From Faecalicatena_A orotica (lineage in GTDB: Bacteria > Bacillota > Clostridia > Lachnospirales > Lachnospiraceae): a stretch of DNA of 64,000 bases. How positions within the stretch are numbered: the first letter of the stretch is position 1; every line of letters starts with the position of its first letter. The stretch is from assembly GCF_040545875.1 (NCBI RefSeq), contig NZ_JBEPMR010000008.1; one strand, written 5' to 3'. This document shows, in pieces, positions 18,530 through 26,594 of the stretch. The notes under the pieces were generated by a model that worked only from the letters and a program-made list of their open reading frames with translations, did not search any database and was not told the DNA's origin. The position numbers and the translations under genes are program-made.

Positions 18530-18663
18530 TTCATTACCGCCTTTCTTTTTTCATTTTCCTGCATACATTCCAGTATAAAAAGAAGCAGATGGTTAACCAT
18601 TTAATCAGCCTTAATGATTTTAATTTTATATTTTCCAATAAAGTGGACGCTATAACTTCTAAG

Positions 18664-19200
18664 TTATTCCTGTTCACTTCCGAGATTTTTCCAGCCATAC
18701 CTGACAATAGAAATTCCAATGGAAATTTCGCTTACCGCTTCATCAATTATTCCCGCCCACGTTCCAACAATAATATTATAAATAATCCAAAGTGGTGAAT
18801 TAATTAGCATAGTCACCAATCGTATTGTCCTCGCATTATAAGTATATGCTCCTATGGTAACTGCTATATTTGCTGCAACAGGTAATATACTAATCCATCC
18901 GACCCAGGTAAGTATCAAGGCAGCAACCTGCATAAAGCAGAGAATTATGCACATTTTTTTGCTTCTGCCAAAGTCCCACCTGCTGCTTAAGCAAAATGAA
19001 CGAATGGTGTTTATAATATAACTTACTCCCCCAGTAGTAGCTCCTAAAAGAAGTAAATGAATTGTATATAAAAAGTAAGATAGAAATTGAAATCGGAATA
19101 ATGTTTTATTGTTTCGACACTGGAACGATGCAAAGAACAATATGGCTCCAATGAAGCCTATAATTTGAATAACTATGTATGATTTTGGCAACTTAAACAT
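18664..19200 (-). CDS. YgjV-family inner membrane protein
   Basis: A 178-residue protein with about five or six hydrophobic segments (IVIQIIGFIGAILFFASF near 10, LSYFLYTIHLLLLGA near 40, IILCFMQVAALILTWVGW near 85). The QCRNN motif after the first segment and the GWISILPV segment match the YgjV/BAX-like small membrane family of unknown function. The ATG directly follows the leader TTAGAATTTGTGAGAGG, and the promoter repeat copy 2 lies about 70 bases upstream. Ribosome-site spacing is tight, so translation may be weak. Confidence 0.8.
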   Translation of the reverse strand: MFKLPKSYIVIQIIGFIGAILFFASFQCRNNKTLFRFQFLSYFLYTIHLLLLGATTGGVSYIINTIRSFCLSSRWDFGRSKKMCIILCFMQVAALILTWVGWISILPVAANIAVTIGAYTYNARTIRLVTMLINSPLWIIYNIIVGTWAGIIDEAVSEISIGISIVRYGWKNLGSEQE

Positions 19201-19235
19201 CCTCTCACAAATTCTAATTGAACAGTTCTGCAGAC

Positions 19236-19282
19236 TGAGTACTTTTCTATCTTGTTGTTTTAATTGGGTAAATTATATCATA
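19236..19282 (-). promoter_or_regulatory. Array promoter repeat, copy 2 (truncated)
   Basis: On the minus strand this contains the extended -10 TGATATAAT at 19,272-19,280 and downstream sequence through ACAACAAGATAGAAAAGTAC, matching the repeat copies near 580, 26,051 and 34,839. The part upstream of -10 is replaced at 19,283 by a polymerase gene fragment. It points into the YgjV gene. Confidence 0.6.
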
Positions 19283-19412
19283 TATCTCCGGACAATCCCA
19301 GCCTGTGTAGAAAACCTATGGCAGTTACCGGTGATCCATGCAAAATGGAATACCTCCTGAAGTATGGTACAGTTACCGCCAACTCCGCTTCTAATTTTTC
19401 ATGTTCTGTCAT
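19278..19412 (-). CDS. Short frame coupled to MATE gene, probably truncated
   Basis: A 44-codon frame starting MTEHEKLEAELAVTV begins in the ATGA overlap with the MATE stop codon. The first 20 residues look like a true start, while the rest reads backwards through the polymerase fragment. It is probably the 5' end of a coupled gene whose remainder was lost when the rearrangement joined it to the promoter repeat. Confidence 0.35.
   Translation of the reverse strand: MTEHEKLEAELAVTVPYFRRYSILHGSPVTAIGFLHRLGLSGDI
19290..19338 (+). pseudogene. Fragment of Y-family polymerase gene
   Basis: About 49 bases match the dinB-like gene at 838-888 (coding DNPSLRGKPMAVIGDP), with several changes, and lie just behind promoter repeat copy 2. 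The same order, promoter repeat then polymerase gene, is found intact at 561-2027, so this is a deletion derivative of that arrangement. Confidence 0.65.
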
Positions 19413-20818
19413 ATTACTTTCACCTCATTATCCTCAAATTTTATTAGCTGTGCCTCATTTTCTCGTGTAATATTTTTCAGCCACCCATATTTTTTATAGT
19501 GCAGAATCGCTGCCGGCACTTTTACCACCTCATCCAGATTGATAATAAGGAACACAGTAACTACCGGCAAATGGAAATAAAAAGCAGCTAGAAAGCCTGC
19601 TGGAACCGCAAACGCCCACATGGTTAACGTATCACAGATCAAACCGAATTTTGAATCGCCACCGGCAGGAAATACTCCGGCAATCGTCATCATATTGATG
19701 GATTTGGCAATCATGTAGCAGGCACAAAGTATCAGCATCCATTTCAAGTATCCCGTAGCCTGCGGACTTAATGCTGTCACATTTATGATAAGCGGAGAAA
19801 GAGCGACTAATAGCAGTCCTGATACAACACCACTGATCACTGCCATCTTCCAAAGAATCCCCCCATATTTTTTCGCCTGTTTTAAATTTCCCATACCAAG
19901 TTCATTGCCCACAATGATACCGCCGCCATTTGCAAGTCCTGTACAAAAGCTAACAATCAGGTTTTTCACAATATTTGCAATCGAATTTGCCGCCACCGCG
20001 TCATTTCCCAAATGCCCCATGATAACGGAATACATTGTAAAGCCCACTCCCCACACAAGATAGTCACCCAGCATGGGCAGGCTGTATCCCCAGTAATCTT
20101 TTACCAACTGCTGATCAACAGAAAAGCAAAATTTTATATGAAGCCGCGCATGTTTTTCCCGCAGGGATTCGATGAACGCCCATACCATCTCAATCAGCTT
20201 TGAAACGGATGTGGCAAGCGCCGCACCTGCGATTCCCATTCTGGGGAAAAAGAATAGTCCGAAGATAAGCGCAGCATTCAGAAAAATATTGATCACAACG
20301 GCAGTTGACCCGATTGCCATACTTTTCATTGCGTATCCCGTATTTTTCAATATGCACAGATAAATCTGCGATATGCCGGTAAACAAATAGGATACTGCCA
20401 CAATCCGGAGGTAGACAATACCTCCCGCAATAAGCTGGGACTCCTGTGTAAAAATACGCATCAGCAGTTCCGGAACAAAAAAGGATGCCAGAAAAAATAC
20501 TGCGGAGATGAAAAATGAGACCCTTGTGACATAGGCAAATATCTTTTCAATGGATTTCACATCACCCTTACCGTAATACTGTGCCGCCAGAATACTTGTC
20601 CCCATTGTCAGGCCGCCCATAAAGAGGTTAAAGACAAAAGTGATCTGACCGGCCAGGGAGACGGCCGAAAGAGAATCCTGATTAACAAAGCCAAGCATCA
20701 ATGCATCCGACGCACTGACCGCCGCTAACATAAACTGCTGAAATGCAATTGGAAAAACAAGCGAAAGCAGCTTCCGATAAAAGGCTGAGTTTCCCCCATA
20801 TTTAATTTGAGATTTCAT
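19409..20818 (-). CDS. MATE family efflux transporter
   Basis: A 469-residue integral membrane protein with twelve hydrophobic segments in two homologous halves, as in the NorM/DinF-like multidrug and toxin extrusion family. Landmarks include the early FPIAFQQFMLAAVSASDALMLG and the second-half start (WGYSLPMLGDYLVWGVGFTMY). It exports cationic drugs using a Na+ or H+ gradient. It is divergent from an AraC regulator across 163 bases, which suggests that regulator controls it. Its stop overlaps a short downstream frame. It appears intact. Confidence 0.92.
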   Translation of the reverse strand: MKSQIKYGGNSAFYRKLLSLVFPIAFQQFMLAAVSASDALMLGFVNQDSLSAVSLAGQITFVFNLFMGGLTMGTSILAAQYYGKGDVKSIEKIFAYVTRVSFFISAVFFLASFFVPELLMRIFTQESQLIAGGIVYLRIVAVSYLFTGISQIYLCILKNTGYAMKSMAIGSTAVVINIFLNAALIFGLFFFPRMGIAGAALATSVSKLIEMVWAFIESLREKHARLHIKFCFSVDQQLVKDYWGYSLPMLGDYLVWGVGFTMYSVIMGHLGNDAVAANSIANIVKNLIVSFCTGLANGGGIIVGNELGMGNLKQAKKYGGILWKMAVISGVVSGLLLVALSPLIINVTALSPQATGYLKWMLILCACYMIAKSINMMTIAGVFPAGGDSKFGLICDTLTMWAFAVPAGFLAAFYFHLPVVTVFLIINLDEVVKVPAAILHYKKYGWLKNITRENEAQLIKFEDNEVKVI

Positions 20819-20981
20819 AAAATGCCTCCTAAACTTTTAATGTTACGATTATAAAGAAAACTTCGGAACAAAACAGCGCTAAAACTTAACAACAGCACTG
20901 GTGTTTTCTAATATCATTTAGTATAATAAAATCGTCGCCATTACTGGCATTGTTCTTTAAATACGAGGGGGAGGGAATGAT

Positions 20982-21935
20982 GTGGGAAAAGAATTATTGT
21001 GTGCTTCTATAGACCGGCTTCGGGAACAATTTTTAACTTTAGATTGGACCTACCATGATTACCCCGTGGGAAGCCAGTCTGAAAAAATGTTTTGCTGGCC
21101 CGGACCGCCGGAGGAAGAAATCCTGATCTGTGTCCATCAAAGTGGCGGACGTCAGGAGCTTTTCCACCGGCATGACTTTTTTTATTTCAATTTCACCTAT
21201 GAGGGCGAATATGATTCTATTAGCTTTAAATATGACAACCGTATTACAATCCGTGAGGGGGAACTTTATGCAGGACAGCCATTTGCAGGCCATGCACTTT
21301 GTGTACATGATGATAAAGAGACAACCATTATTGGCGTACTCATACAACGGGAAACTTTTTTTAGAACATTTTTGCCAATGCTCTCATCCAATAACAGGCT
21401 GTTTCATTTTCTGCTTGACCCGTCCACAAATGAATTTTCCGATGAATTTATGCATTTTAAAATTGAACATGACTGCAATATCCGCACACTGCTTGAAATG
21501 ATGGTAATTGAGTACGCAAATAAGCAGGAAGATACCCAGCCTGTTTTAAAGTCACTCACCCTTTCTTTTTTGTTGCAGATTGCGCGGCAATTTACCCAGG
21601 CAAACCAAACTTCCCCTAGTGAAAGTTTATCAGAAAAGATTGTACAGTACATGAGTGAGCATTTTGACAGTGTGACGCTGAAGGATATTGCAAAACATTT
21701 TTCCTATCATCCGAACTATGTATCCACACTTCTGCACCGGGAGTTGGGCAAGTCATTTTCTGAAATCCTTTTGGAGCAGCGAATGGAACGTGCTGTAATT
21801 CTGTTAAAAGGGACAAATTTGCCCATAGAGGAAATTTCAGTATTGCTTGGTTATAGCAATAGCAGCAATTTTTATAAGGCGTTTCGGGAATATTTTAAAT
21901 ATTCGCCCCGTGAGTATATCGCTTCGCAGAAATAA
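20982..21935 (+). CDS. AraC family transcriptional regulator
   Basis: A 317-residue regulator with an N-terminal cupin-like sensor domain (RHDFFYFNFTYEGEYDS near 65) and a C-terminal double helix-turn-helix (LKDIAKHFSYHPNYVSTLLH near 232, then the family end motif YSNSSNFYKAFREYFKYSPREY near 285). The start is GTG at 20,982, preceded by GAGGGGGAGGG; an overlapping ATG in another frame is not usable. Divergent from the MATE pump, it is its probable regulator. Confidence 0.9.
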   Translation: MGKELLCASIDRLREQFLTLDWTYHDYPVGSQSEKMFCWPGPPEEEILICVHQSGGRQELFHRHDFFYFNFTYEGEYDSISFKYDNRITIREGELYAGQPFAGHALCVHDDKETTIIGVLIQRETFFRTFLPMLSSNNRLFHFLLDPSTNEFSDEFMHFKIEHDCNIRTLLEMMVIEYANKQEDTQPVLKSLTLSFLLQIARQFTQANQTSPSESLSEKIVQYMSEHFDSVTLKDIAKHFSYHPNYVSTLLHRELGKSFSEILLEQRMERAVILLKGTNLPIEEISVLLGYSNSSNFYKAFREYFKYSPREYIASQK

Positions 21936-22001
21936 AAAAGTCGTGGGAATAATGTATTAAAATAAATATCGTTCATTAATGCACTACATACAATAGTAGT
22001 T

Positions 22002-22526
22002 TTATACTTCAATTACATAGTTTGCTTTTCGCTCTTTTGCAACAGGTCTTTCACTTTCACCATATCCTAATATGCAATTCGCAACTCCAACATAGTTTGC
22101 ATCAAGCCCCCATTCTTTCAAAAGAGCTAGTCCTTCTTCTGATTCAAACACTTCTTTAGCCCTGTAGATATAACAAGAATCTACACCAACTGCATGTGCT
22201 GCATTAAGCAAATTACCGGCAACGAGATTTGCATCCTCAAACCAAGTAGGTACAGATGCCTTATTTCCAAATACAATAGCAACTACCGGCGCTCCATAAA
22301 ACGGATCTATGTCCCTGCCCATTACTTTCGCATTCAATTTCGATATCTTATCTCTAACTTCTTTTGTCTTTACCAGTACAATAACAGGTGATTGCTGTCC
22401 CATTCCTGTAGGTGCATATGTTGCAGCTTCCATAATCGCATCAAGCTTTTCCTGTTCTACCACTCTGTCACTGTACCTTCTTACACTTCTTCTTGTCTTT
22501 AATGCCTCTAACACCTGATTATCCAT
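22002..22526 (-). CDS. Nitroreductase family protein
   Basis: A 174-residue FMN-dependent nitroreductase. It begins MDNQVLEALKTRRSVRRYSD, with the FMN-binding RRSVR near residue 13, followed by YAPTGMGQQSPVIVLVKT near 42 and a C-terminal GYGESERP block. ATG at 22,526 is preferred because GGAGG lies close upstream and it overlaps the stop of the HXXEE gene by 8 bases. The two are translationally coupled, under the divergent TetR gene. It likely reduces quinones or nitro compounds. Confidence 0.9.
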   Translation of the reverse strand: MDNQVLEALKTRRSVRRYSDRVVEQEKLDAIMEAATYAPTGMGQQSPVIVLVKTKEVRDKISKLNAKVMGRDIDPFYGAPVVAIVFGNKASVPTWFEDANLVAGNLLNAAHAVGVDSCYIYRAKEVFESEEGLALLKEWGLDANYVGVANCILGYGESERPVAKERKANYVIEV

Positions 22527-23211
22527 TGTTTTTTCCTCCTTGCATTGGTTCATATTTTTCAAAATATCCGTTACTGCTAAATGCAAAACGTTTACTTTGT
22601 ACTCGTTTTGAAATTATAAATGGAATCAAAATCAATCCTACCACCACAAGTAAGATAATCCCTATTCCTGCAAACACTTCACTAACTACAATATTCTGTT
22701 TTGTGAGCCATACCAGTCCATATGTACTTAACTGTATCAAGCCTACATATGATGTGATTGTTCCCGGTCCATAAATTGTTCTTTTCCCTTTACCTGCATA
22801 TCTTCTGTACATCCGTATACCATCCATCGTATGATGAATACATTCCGCATATCCAAATAATATCACTACAACAACAGCTGTATTTGGAATATAGTCTGCA
22901 TATATAAGTACAACAATAAACAATATCTCTGCACCAAGATTTGTAATCATGTTGGTTAGCATATTCTGTGGATACACCATTGGCCGATCTGACTTCTGTC
23001 CGAGATTGTTCATAAAGAAAAACCCACCTGGTAAAGTATTTTCTTCGAATACATGTAATGGAACCATAATTGTAAGCATATACATCAATTTACATGGCAT
23101 TGATATGTCAGACCATCTGGAAACAAGTAAGCAGCTCATAACGATTCCTATTCCATATAAGACATGCAGCCATATCTGATCACACCACTGATACAATTTA
23201 TCTTTTTTCAT
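22519..23211 (-). CDS. HXXEE domain membrane protein (first copy)
   Basis: A 230-residue protein with six or seven hydrophobic segments and the family motif HVFEE at about residue 52, followed by PGGFFFMNNLG. A later HHTMDG segment in a membrane helix, near 130, is also characteristic. The HXXEE family is of unknown function; the conserved His and Glu pair in a membrane setting suggests metal-dependent chemistry. It is translationally coupled to a nitroreductase and divergent from a TetR regulator. A paralogous set lies at 26.6-28.5 kb. Confidence 0.82.
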   Translation of the reverse strand: MKKDKLYQWCDQIWLHVLYGIGIVMSCLLVSRWSDISMPCKLMYMLTIMVPLHVFEENTLPGGFFFMNNLGQKSDRPMVYPQNMLTNMITNLGAEILFIVVLIYADYIPNTAVVVVILFGYAECIHHTMDGIRMYRRYAGKGKRTIYGPGTITSYVGLIQLSTYGLVWLTKQNIVVSEVFAGIGIILLVVVGLILIPFIISKRVQSKRFAFSSNGYFEKYEPMQGGKNNG

Positions 23212-23236
23212 AAAGCATCAACCTTTCCTTGTTTTT

Positions 23237-23315
23237 ATGCGACATGTGTTGTATGATCCAATTATAGTTGCATGATAAAAAATCATCAAGCAACAATAAT
23301 GAACATGTGTCGCAT
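23237..23315. promoter_or_regulatory. Probable TetR operator pair
   Basis: Inverted sequences ATGCGACATGTG at 23,237-23,248 and CATGTGTCGCAT at 23,304-23,315 flank the divergent promoters of the HXXEE and TetR genes. They share the arms ATGCGACA/TGTCGCAT. Such paired sites suit autoregulation by the adjacent TetR protein. Confidence 0.45.
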
Positions 23316-23332
23316 GATACAGAAAGGAACTC

Positions 23333-23896
23333 ATGAATAAACAACCTGAAATTACAGATGCTACGAAAGAGGCATTTATTACAGCCTTTTTCCGTCTTGC
23401 AGAAATAAAAAACATATATAAAATCACAATAAAAGAAATTACAAATCTTGCAGGCTATAATCGTACTACATTCTATCGATATTTTGAAGATGTCTTTAAT
23501 TTAATCGAGTACGCAGAAGATCAGTTCATAGACGGGATGCTTTCTGTTCTACTACCTCAGGTTCAGATGTCTCCTGTTTTAGATAATCATTTTTTTCAGC
23601 TATTTCTTGAGCATTTTTATGCCTCAAAGGATCGTCTCGGCATTCTCCTCAGCGATTCCAACCGAGCAGCATTTATAAGAAGATTACAGCAACGATTGCA
23701 GGTGTCACTGAATATTCCTATAAGTACTTCTGTCCATAATCGTGTTATCATGGATATTTACTTTAATGGGATATTTTCTGCCATCATTCATCAAATACAG
23801 CATCCTGATGAGATGAGCGATGAAGAATTGTTGTCTATAATTAGCAGTTTATTTACAAAGTGGTATTGGCCTGCGATAAACGGCAAGAAGATGTAG
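23333..23896 (+). CDS. TetR/AcrR family regulator (with HXXEE operon)
   Basis: A 187-residue regulator. The helix-turn-helix KITIKEITNLAGYNRTTFYRYFEDVFNLIE lies at residues about 30-60, followed by a helical C-terminal domain of the TetR_C_24-like type. AAGGAA lies just upstream of the ATG. It is divergent from the HXXEE-nitroreductase operon and is its likely repressor. Its 3' end lies 14 bases before the start of the 377-bp duplicated unit. Confidence 0.87.
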   Translation: MNKQPEITDATKEAFITAFFRLAEIKNIYKITIKEITNLAGYNRTTFYRYFEDVFNLIEYAEDQFIDGMLSVLLPQVQMSPVLDNHFFQLFLEHFYASKDRLGILLSDSNRAAFIRRLQQRLQVSLNIPISTSVHNRVIMDIYFNGIFSAIIHQIQHPDEMSDEELLSIISSLFTKWYWPAINGKKM

Positions 23897-24053
23897 CGAT
23901 TATCTCTAATTCTTCCAGGGCCTCCCCCACTTTTATAGTTTTGGGTCCACCTGCCTTACCGAACAAAAGCCAAATGCCATCCTTTGATAGGCAATGCTCA
24001 CAGAGCCATTCCCGAAATTTTTCTCTACTTGCAAATTTCATTGTTTCGCTAAT
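23853..24053 (-). pseudogene. YdeI-like gene, 3' truncated copy
   Basis: The first 48 codons match the intact YdeI-like gene at 31,284-31,847 (SETMKFASREKFREWLCEHC), with few changes. At 23,910 the match ends, and the frame runs into unrelated sequence, stopping inside the convergent TetR gene. As in the intact copy, the expected start codon is ATT, 8 bases after GGAGGG. It would make only a truncated product. Confidence 0.75.
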
Positions 24054-24286
24054 GATATATCCCTCCTTTATTGACAGCAAATCACGTGAAGAAGCATCTT
24101 CCCTTGACCTGCTCTGCCCTTTATGAATTTGTTCAGCTTATTTACCGTTCAAGACAAAAGTTTTACATAGATCTCTTTTTCCGTGTCAAGCACAAAGCCA
24201 CAAGACAGCAGCAGGCCGCAGGATGCCTTGTTTTCCGGCTCCGGCTGCACTACAATTCTTTTGGCGTCATGGTGAAGGGCAAATCT
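23910..24286. repeat. 377-bp duplicated unit, copy A
   Basis: This block is about 97 percent identical to 31,704-32,080. Each holds the 5' part of a YdeI-like gene, its ribosome site, and the 3' end of a lost acetyltransferase gene. Copy A ends inside the YdeI gene at 23,910. Both copies stop matching at exactly AAATCT (24,286 and 32,080), beyond which two different genes follow. Confidence 0.85.
24149..24286 (-). pseudogene. GNAT acetyltransferase 3' remnant, copy A
   Basis: A frame without a start reads FALHHDAKRIVVQPEPENKA then SCGLLLSCGF, the C-terminal half of a GNAT domain (acetyl-CoA-proximal and last strand region), and ends KLLS then TGA. The same remnant is at 31,943-32,080. The break at AAATCT is identical in both. 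Confidence 0.55.
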
Positions 24287-24302
24287 CTTTGAAGTTTGTA
24301 AA

Positions 24303-24650
24303 TCAAACAATATTCTCACCCAAGATTATTTTGGGCATTGTGGTTAAACACCTATTCCAACGTTTATAGAATTTTTCTATACCAAGTTTTCCAACTCTTG
24401 CATGAGCTTCTTCATTTTCCAGCACCCAATACAAAACATATGTTACCTTACCTACATTTCTTGTAAGACGAACAGGTAATTCTCCCTCTTTAACTGCATT
24501 GAAATCTTTTTGTCGGTGAGTACGTTTTATATAGTGTACATCAATAACACCATCTTGCTCCAAGTAAAATTCCGCTACTTCCCTCATCAGTTCTTCAATT
24601 TCATCTAACTTGGTCAGTTTTGCCTCATATATGCATATTTCATTAAACAT
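24303..24650 (-). CDS. Small protein, monooxygenase-like (ABM) fold suspected
   Basis: A 115-residue soluble protein starting MFNEICIYEAKLTKLDEIEEL, with alternating strand and helix segments and a central HYIKRTHRQKDF. The pattern, an initial strand then a helix ending in a second strand containing VDVHY, suggests a dimeric alpha-beta barrel as in antibiotic biosynthesis monooxygenases, but no diagnostic motif is certain. ATG at 24,650 follows the leader TTTGAATTTGTGGAGGT exactly as in other array genes. Downstream lies copy A of the duplicated unit. Confidence 0.7.
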   Translation of the reverse strand: MFNEICIYEAKLTKLDEIEELMREVAEFYLEQDGVIDVHYIKRTHRQKDFNAVKEGELPVRLTRNVGKVTYVLYWVLENEEAHARVGKLGIEKFYKRWNRCLTTMPKIILGENIV

Positions 24651-24677
24651 AAAATACCTCCACAAATTCAAATTTAA

Positions 24678-24740
24678 TTAAATGCCCTTAATCAAAAACA
24701 TTTCCATTGGTTGTTCGTATTTTGGAACATCTATGATTAA
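24678..24740 (-). pseudogene. GNAT gene tail, short remnant
   Basis: About 20 codons ending EQPMEMFLIKGI then TAA sit between the palindromic site at 24,751 and the leader of the 115-residue gene. The same last eight codons end the internally deleted GNAT gene at 32,949-33,215, so both derive from one acetyltransferase gene type. Confidence 0.5.
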
Positions 24741-24747
24741 GCCACCA

Positions 24748-24783
24748 CAATCCCAGATTTTCAGTTTGAAAAACTGGAGGTTG
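24748..24783. repeat. Palindromic cassette-end sequence, copy 1
   Basis: A near-identical 40-base sequence occurs here and at 33,994-34,030, in each case within 15 bases after a stop codon on the minus strand. It contains the imperfect hairpin CCAG-TTTTTCA-AAC-TGAAAAT-CTGG followed by GGATTGTGG. The shared right part, close to CCACAATCYGGGATTT on the plus strand, also occurs near 25,372, 32,387 and in part near 408. It is a candidate recombination site. Confidence 0.5.
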
Positions 24784-24784
24784 T

Positions 24785-25345
24785 CTAAGACTTATTGTAT
24801 GTGTATACATCAACAGTTGCAATTTCTTGACCGCCCCAATTTTTTTCTTGTACGGTAAAATCCTCTTTTACAAAGCCATTGTTTAATAGCACTTTTGCTG
24901 AATATAAATTTTCTGGCATGACAAATGCCTGAAGTGTTGAAATATTAACCTCATTTACTAAATATTCAACCATCAATTTCAAAACATTTGTTGCAATTTT
25001 CTTATTCCAATAATCCTCATTTAGACGATAACCCACTGTTATTTTATTTTCTCTCTTTTTATAGTCAAACATTTCTGCTAAACCTACAAGCCTATTAGGA
25101 TTATCTTTTAAATAAACTCCTGCAATTATATACTTTTTCTTTTCAAAATCTCTTCCACCAAGATTTTTGATTGCAGTCTCTAATGCTTTCTTACTTTTCT
25201 TATATAAAAAAGGCGGTATATACTTATAAACATTCTCATTATTGCTTATCTCTGACAAGGCTACAACGTCATTTAATTCTATTTTTTTAATAATAATTTT
25301 TTCGTTTTTTAAATATGGAAATACACCAAATAATTCTGTCATCAT
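24785..25345 (-). CDS. GNAT acetyltransferase (RimJ/RimL-like)
   Basis: A 186-residue acetyltransferase of the GNAT_3 type. It has the N-terminal strand KIIIKKIELNDVVALSEI, a central GLAEMF and VGYRLNEDYWNKKIATNVLK with the acetyl-CoA pyrophosphate loop, and a closing NGFVKEDF segment. It acetylates an amine on a small molecule or protein N-terminus; the target is unknown. The start is the first of two adjacent ATGs after ATGGAGG, in the leader GAGAATTTATGGAGG. The gene is followed directly by the palindromic cassette-end sequence. Confidence 0.88.
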   Translation of the reverse strand: MMTELFGVFPYLKNEKIIIKKIELNDVVALSEISNNENVYKYIPPFLYKKSKKALETAIKNLGGRDFEKKKYIIAGVYLKDNPNRLVGLAEMFDYKKRENKITVGYRLNEDYWNKKIATNVLKLMVEYLVNEVNISTLQAFVMPENLYSAKVLLNNGFVKEDFTVQEKNWGGQEIATVDVYTYNKS

Positions 25346-25428
25346 AACCTCCATAAATTCTCATTTTCCTTACCACAATCTGGGATTTTATTGATTCGTT
25401 GAGAACCCACTTATCTTGCAAGGTGACT

Positions 25429-25838
25429 CTAATATCCAATTCCACTCCAAAAAAACAGAAAAATCAGCACACATCCCCATGCATTACCAGTGTAACAGTA
25501 AGATACTAACATTCCGTAAATTAATATAAACTCAGTTACAGCACCTATCATACTGTAAGATTGCCCCAGAAGCATATGTACCACCAAACAAAATATACCG
25601 CAAATGATCGCCCCCCTGTCTGCAAACAGGCTTTTTGAGGGAAATAACTTATTGATACGGTCAGACATGACAACATAAGAAAAGCCCTCGAAGAACCCCC
25701 AAGTGACTACAATAATAAGCATACCAATCACATTTACCGGAAAACCTGCTGCTAGAACTGGCTTTGTATAATTAACATTCTGCAGCGGAAAATAGGAAAT
25801 ATGTTCATTTAAAACTTTCTTTGTTACGTATGCAAATA
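25429..25838 (-). pseudogene. Membrane protein fragment (CPBP-like), 5' truncated
   Basis: A 135-codon open stretch with three or four hydrophobic segments contains GFFEGFSYVVMSDRINKLF, which recalls CPBP-like membrane proteins. It ends FFWSGIGY then a stop. The frame is closed by a TAG upstream near 25,838 with no ribosome site, and the N-terminal part expected of the family is missing. An internal ATG at 25,731 could start a 100-residue product but lacks a ribosome site. Confidence 0.45.
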
Positions 25839-25957
25839 ATAACTACTCCTTTTCTTTGTGACAAATTCATTTAACTCGGATGCAAATTCTCCAATAGCTT
25901 CAATAAGGCAGTTCACAATTTCAAATGCTTTTATGCGTCTTTTTGAAATTCCATTTT
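25824..25957 (-). pseudogene. Deleted copy of the 67-aa coiled-coil gene
   Basis: The start (MEFQKD) and the later part (KRRIKAFEIVNCLIE) of the gene at 166-369 are joined here by a deletion of about 35 codons that also shifts the frame. The leader TTAGAAGTCGTGGACG and promoter repeat copy 3 lie upstream, as at the intact copy. The C-terminal end differs and runs on into the neighbouring membrane protein remnant. Confidence 0.65.
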
Positions 25958-26024
25958 TACGTCCACGACTTCTAAATTTAACAGTTCCCCAGACTGATCT
26001 TCCACCGTTCATTCCGGGTACGTT

Positions 26025-26096
26025 TCTATCCTGCTGTTTTGATTGGGTAAATTATATCATATTTAATGAAAGAACTGTATTGAATATTTATGAAGA
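26025..26096 (-). promoter_or_regulatory. Array promoter repeat, copy 3
   Basis: A full copy of the promoter repeat: on the minus strand, an upstream part ending TCATTAAATA, then the extended -10 TGATATAAT at 26,051-26,059, then TTTACCCAATCAAAACA. It matches copies 1 and 4 from TCTATC to about GAATATTTAT. It drives leftward transcription into the deleted coiled-coil gene and the GNAT segment. Confidence 0.6.
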
Positions 26097-26266
26097 TAAA
26101 TTTATAAATTATGGAGTGAAATTTGCTATATACGGCGATTTCTACCAATATACAAGCAAGCCGTTAAAAGATTTTATGTACAAGAGTATATAGAGGAAAA
26201 GATATTTACTTTCAGCCAAGTGTTTCTCGTGCCGTGGATAAACTCTCTGAATATTCCAAATTATAA
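26097..26266 (+). pseudogene. DUF4180 protein 3' remnant
   Basis: Immediately right of the promoter repeat a plus-strand frame reads KFINYGVKFAIYGDF then SKPLKDFMY, and after a one-base shift GKDIYFQPS ... DKLSEYSKL and a stop. This is the C-terminal half of a DUF4180 protein with a frameshift and no start. From 26,267 to 26,594 only a terminator hairpin is seen. Confidence 0.55.
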
Positions 26267-26324
26267 AAGAAAGAGAATTATGAGTGATACACGCCTAAAC
26301 GCTCTCTTCTTTCTGTAAAAAATA

Positions 26325-26366
26325 GCAGGATGTACTCTTTTTATGGAGTACATCCTGCATTTAAAA
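26325..26366. terminator. Strong hairpin terminator
   Basis: A perfect 13-bp stem (GCAGGATGTACTC at 26,325-26,337 and GAGTACATCCTGC at 26,346-26,358) with an 8-base loop. It is flanked by ATTTAAAAT on one side and TTTTTTACAG on the opposite strand, so it could act in both directions. Confidence 0.6.
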
Positions 26367-26594
26367 TCATTTTTATTCTGATATCTTTTACACTGCTGCA
26401 CATCACGCTCCTTTTGGGGTGATTCGTGAATTTTATGGTTTATCATGCCTTATCTCTTAATACTTTAAGTGATTGAGCTAAACTATTGATATTTTAGTGT
26501 CTCATTTTCCTCCTTGATTTTTTTACTATCATCAATTACTCACGGGTATCTGCTTTCGAAATTTAACACTCCTAACATTTGAATAAACATACTT

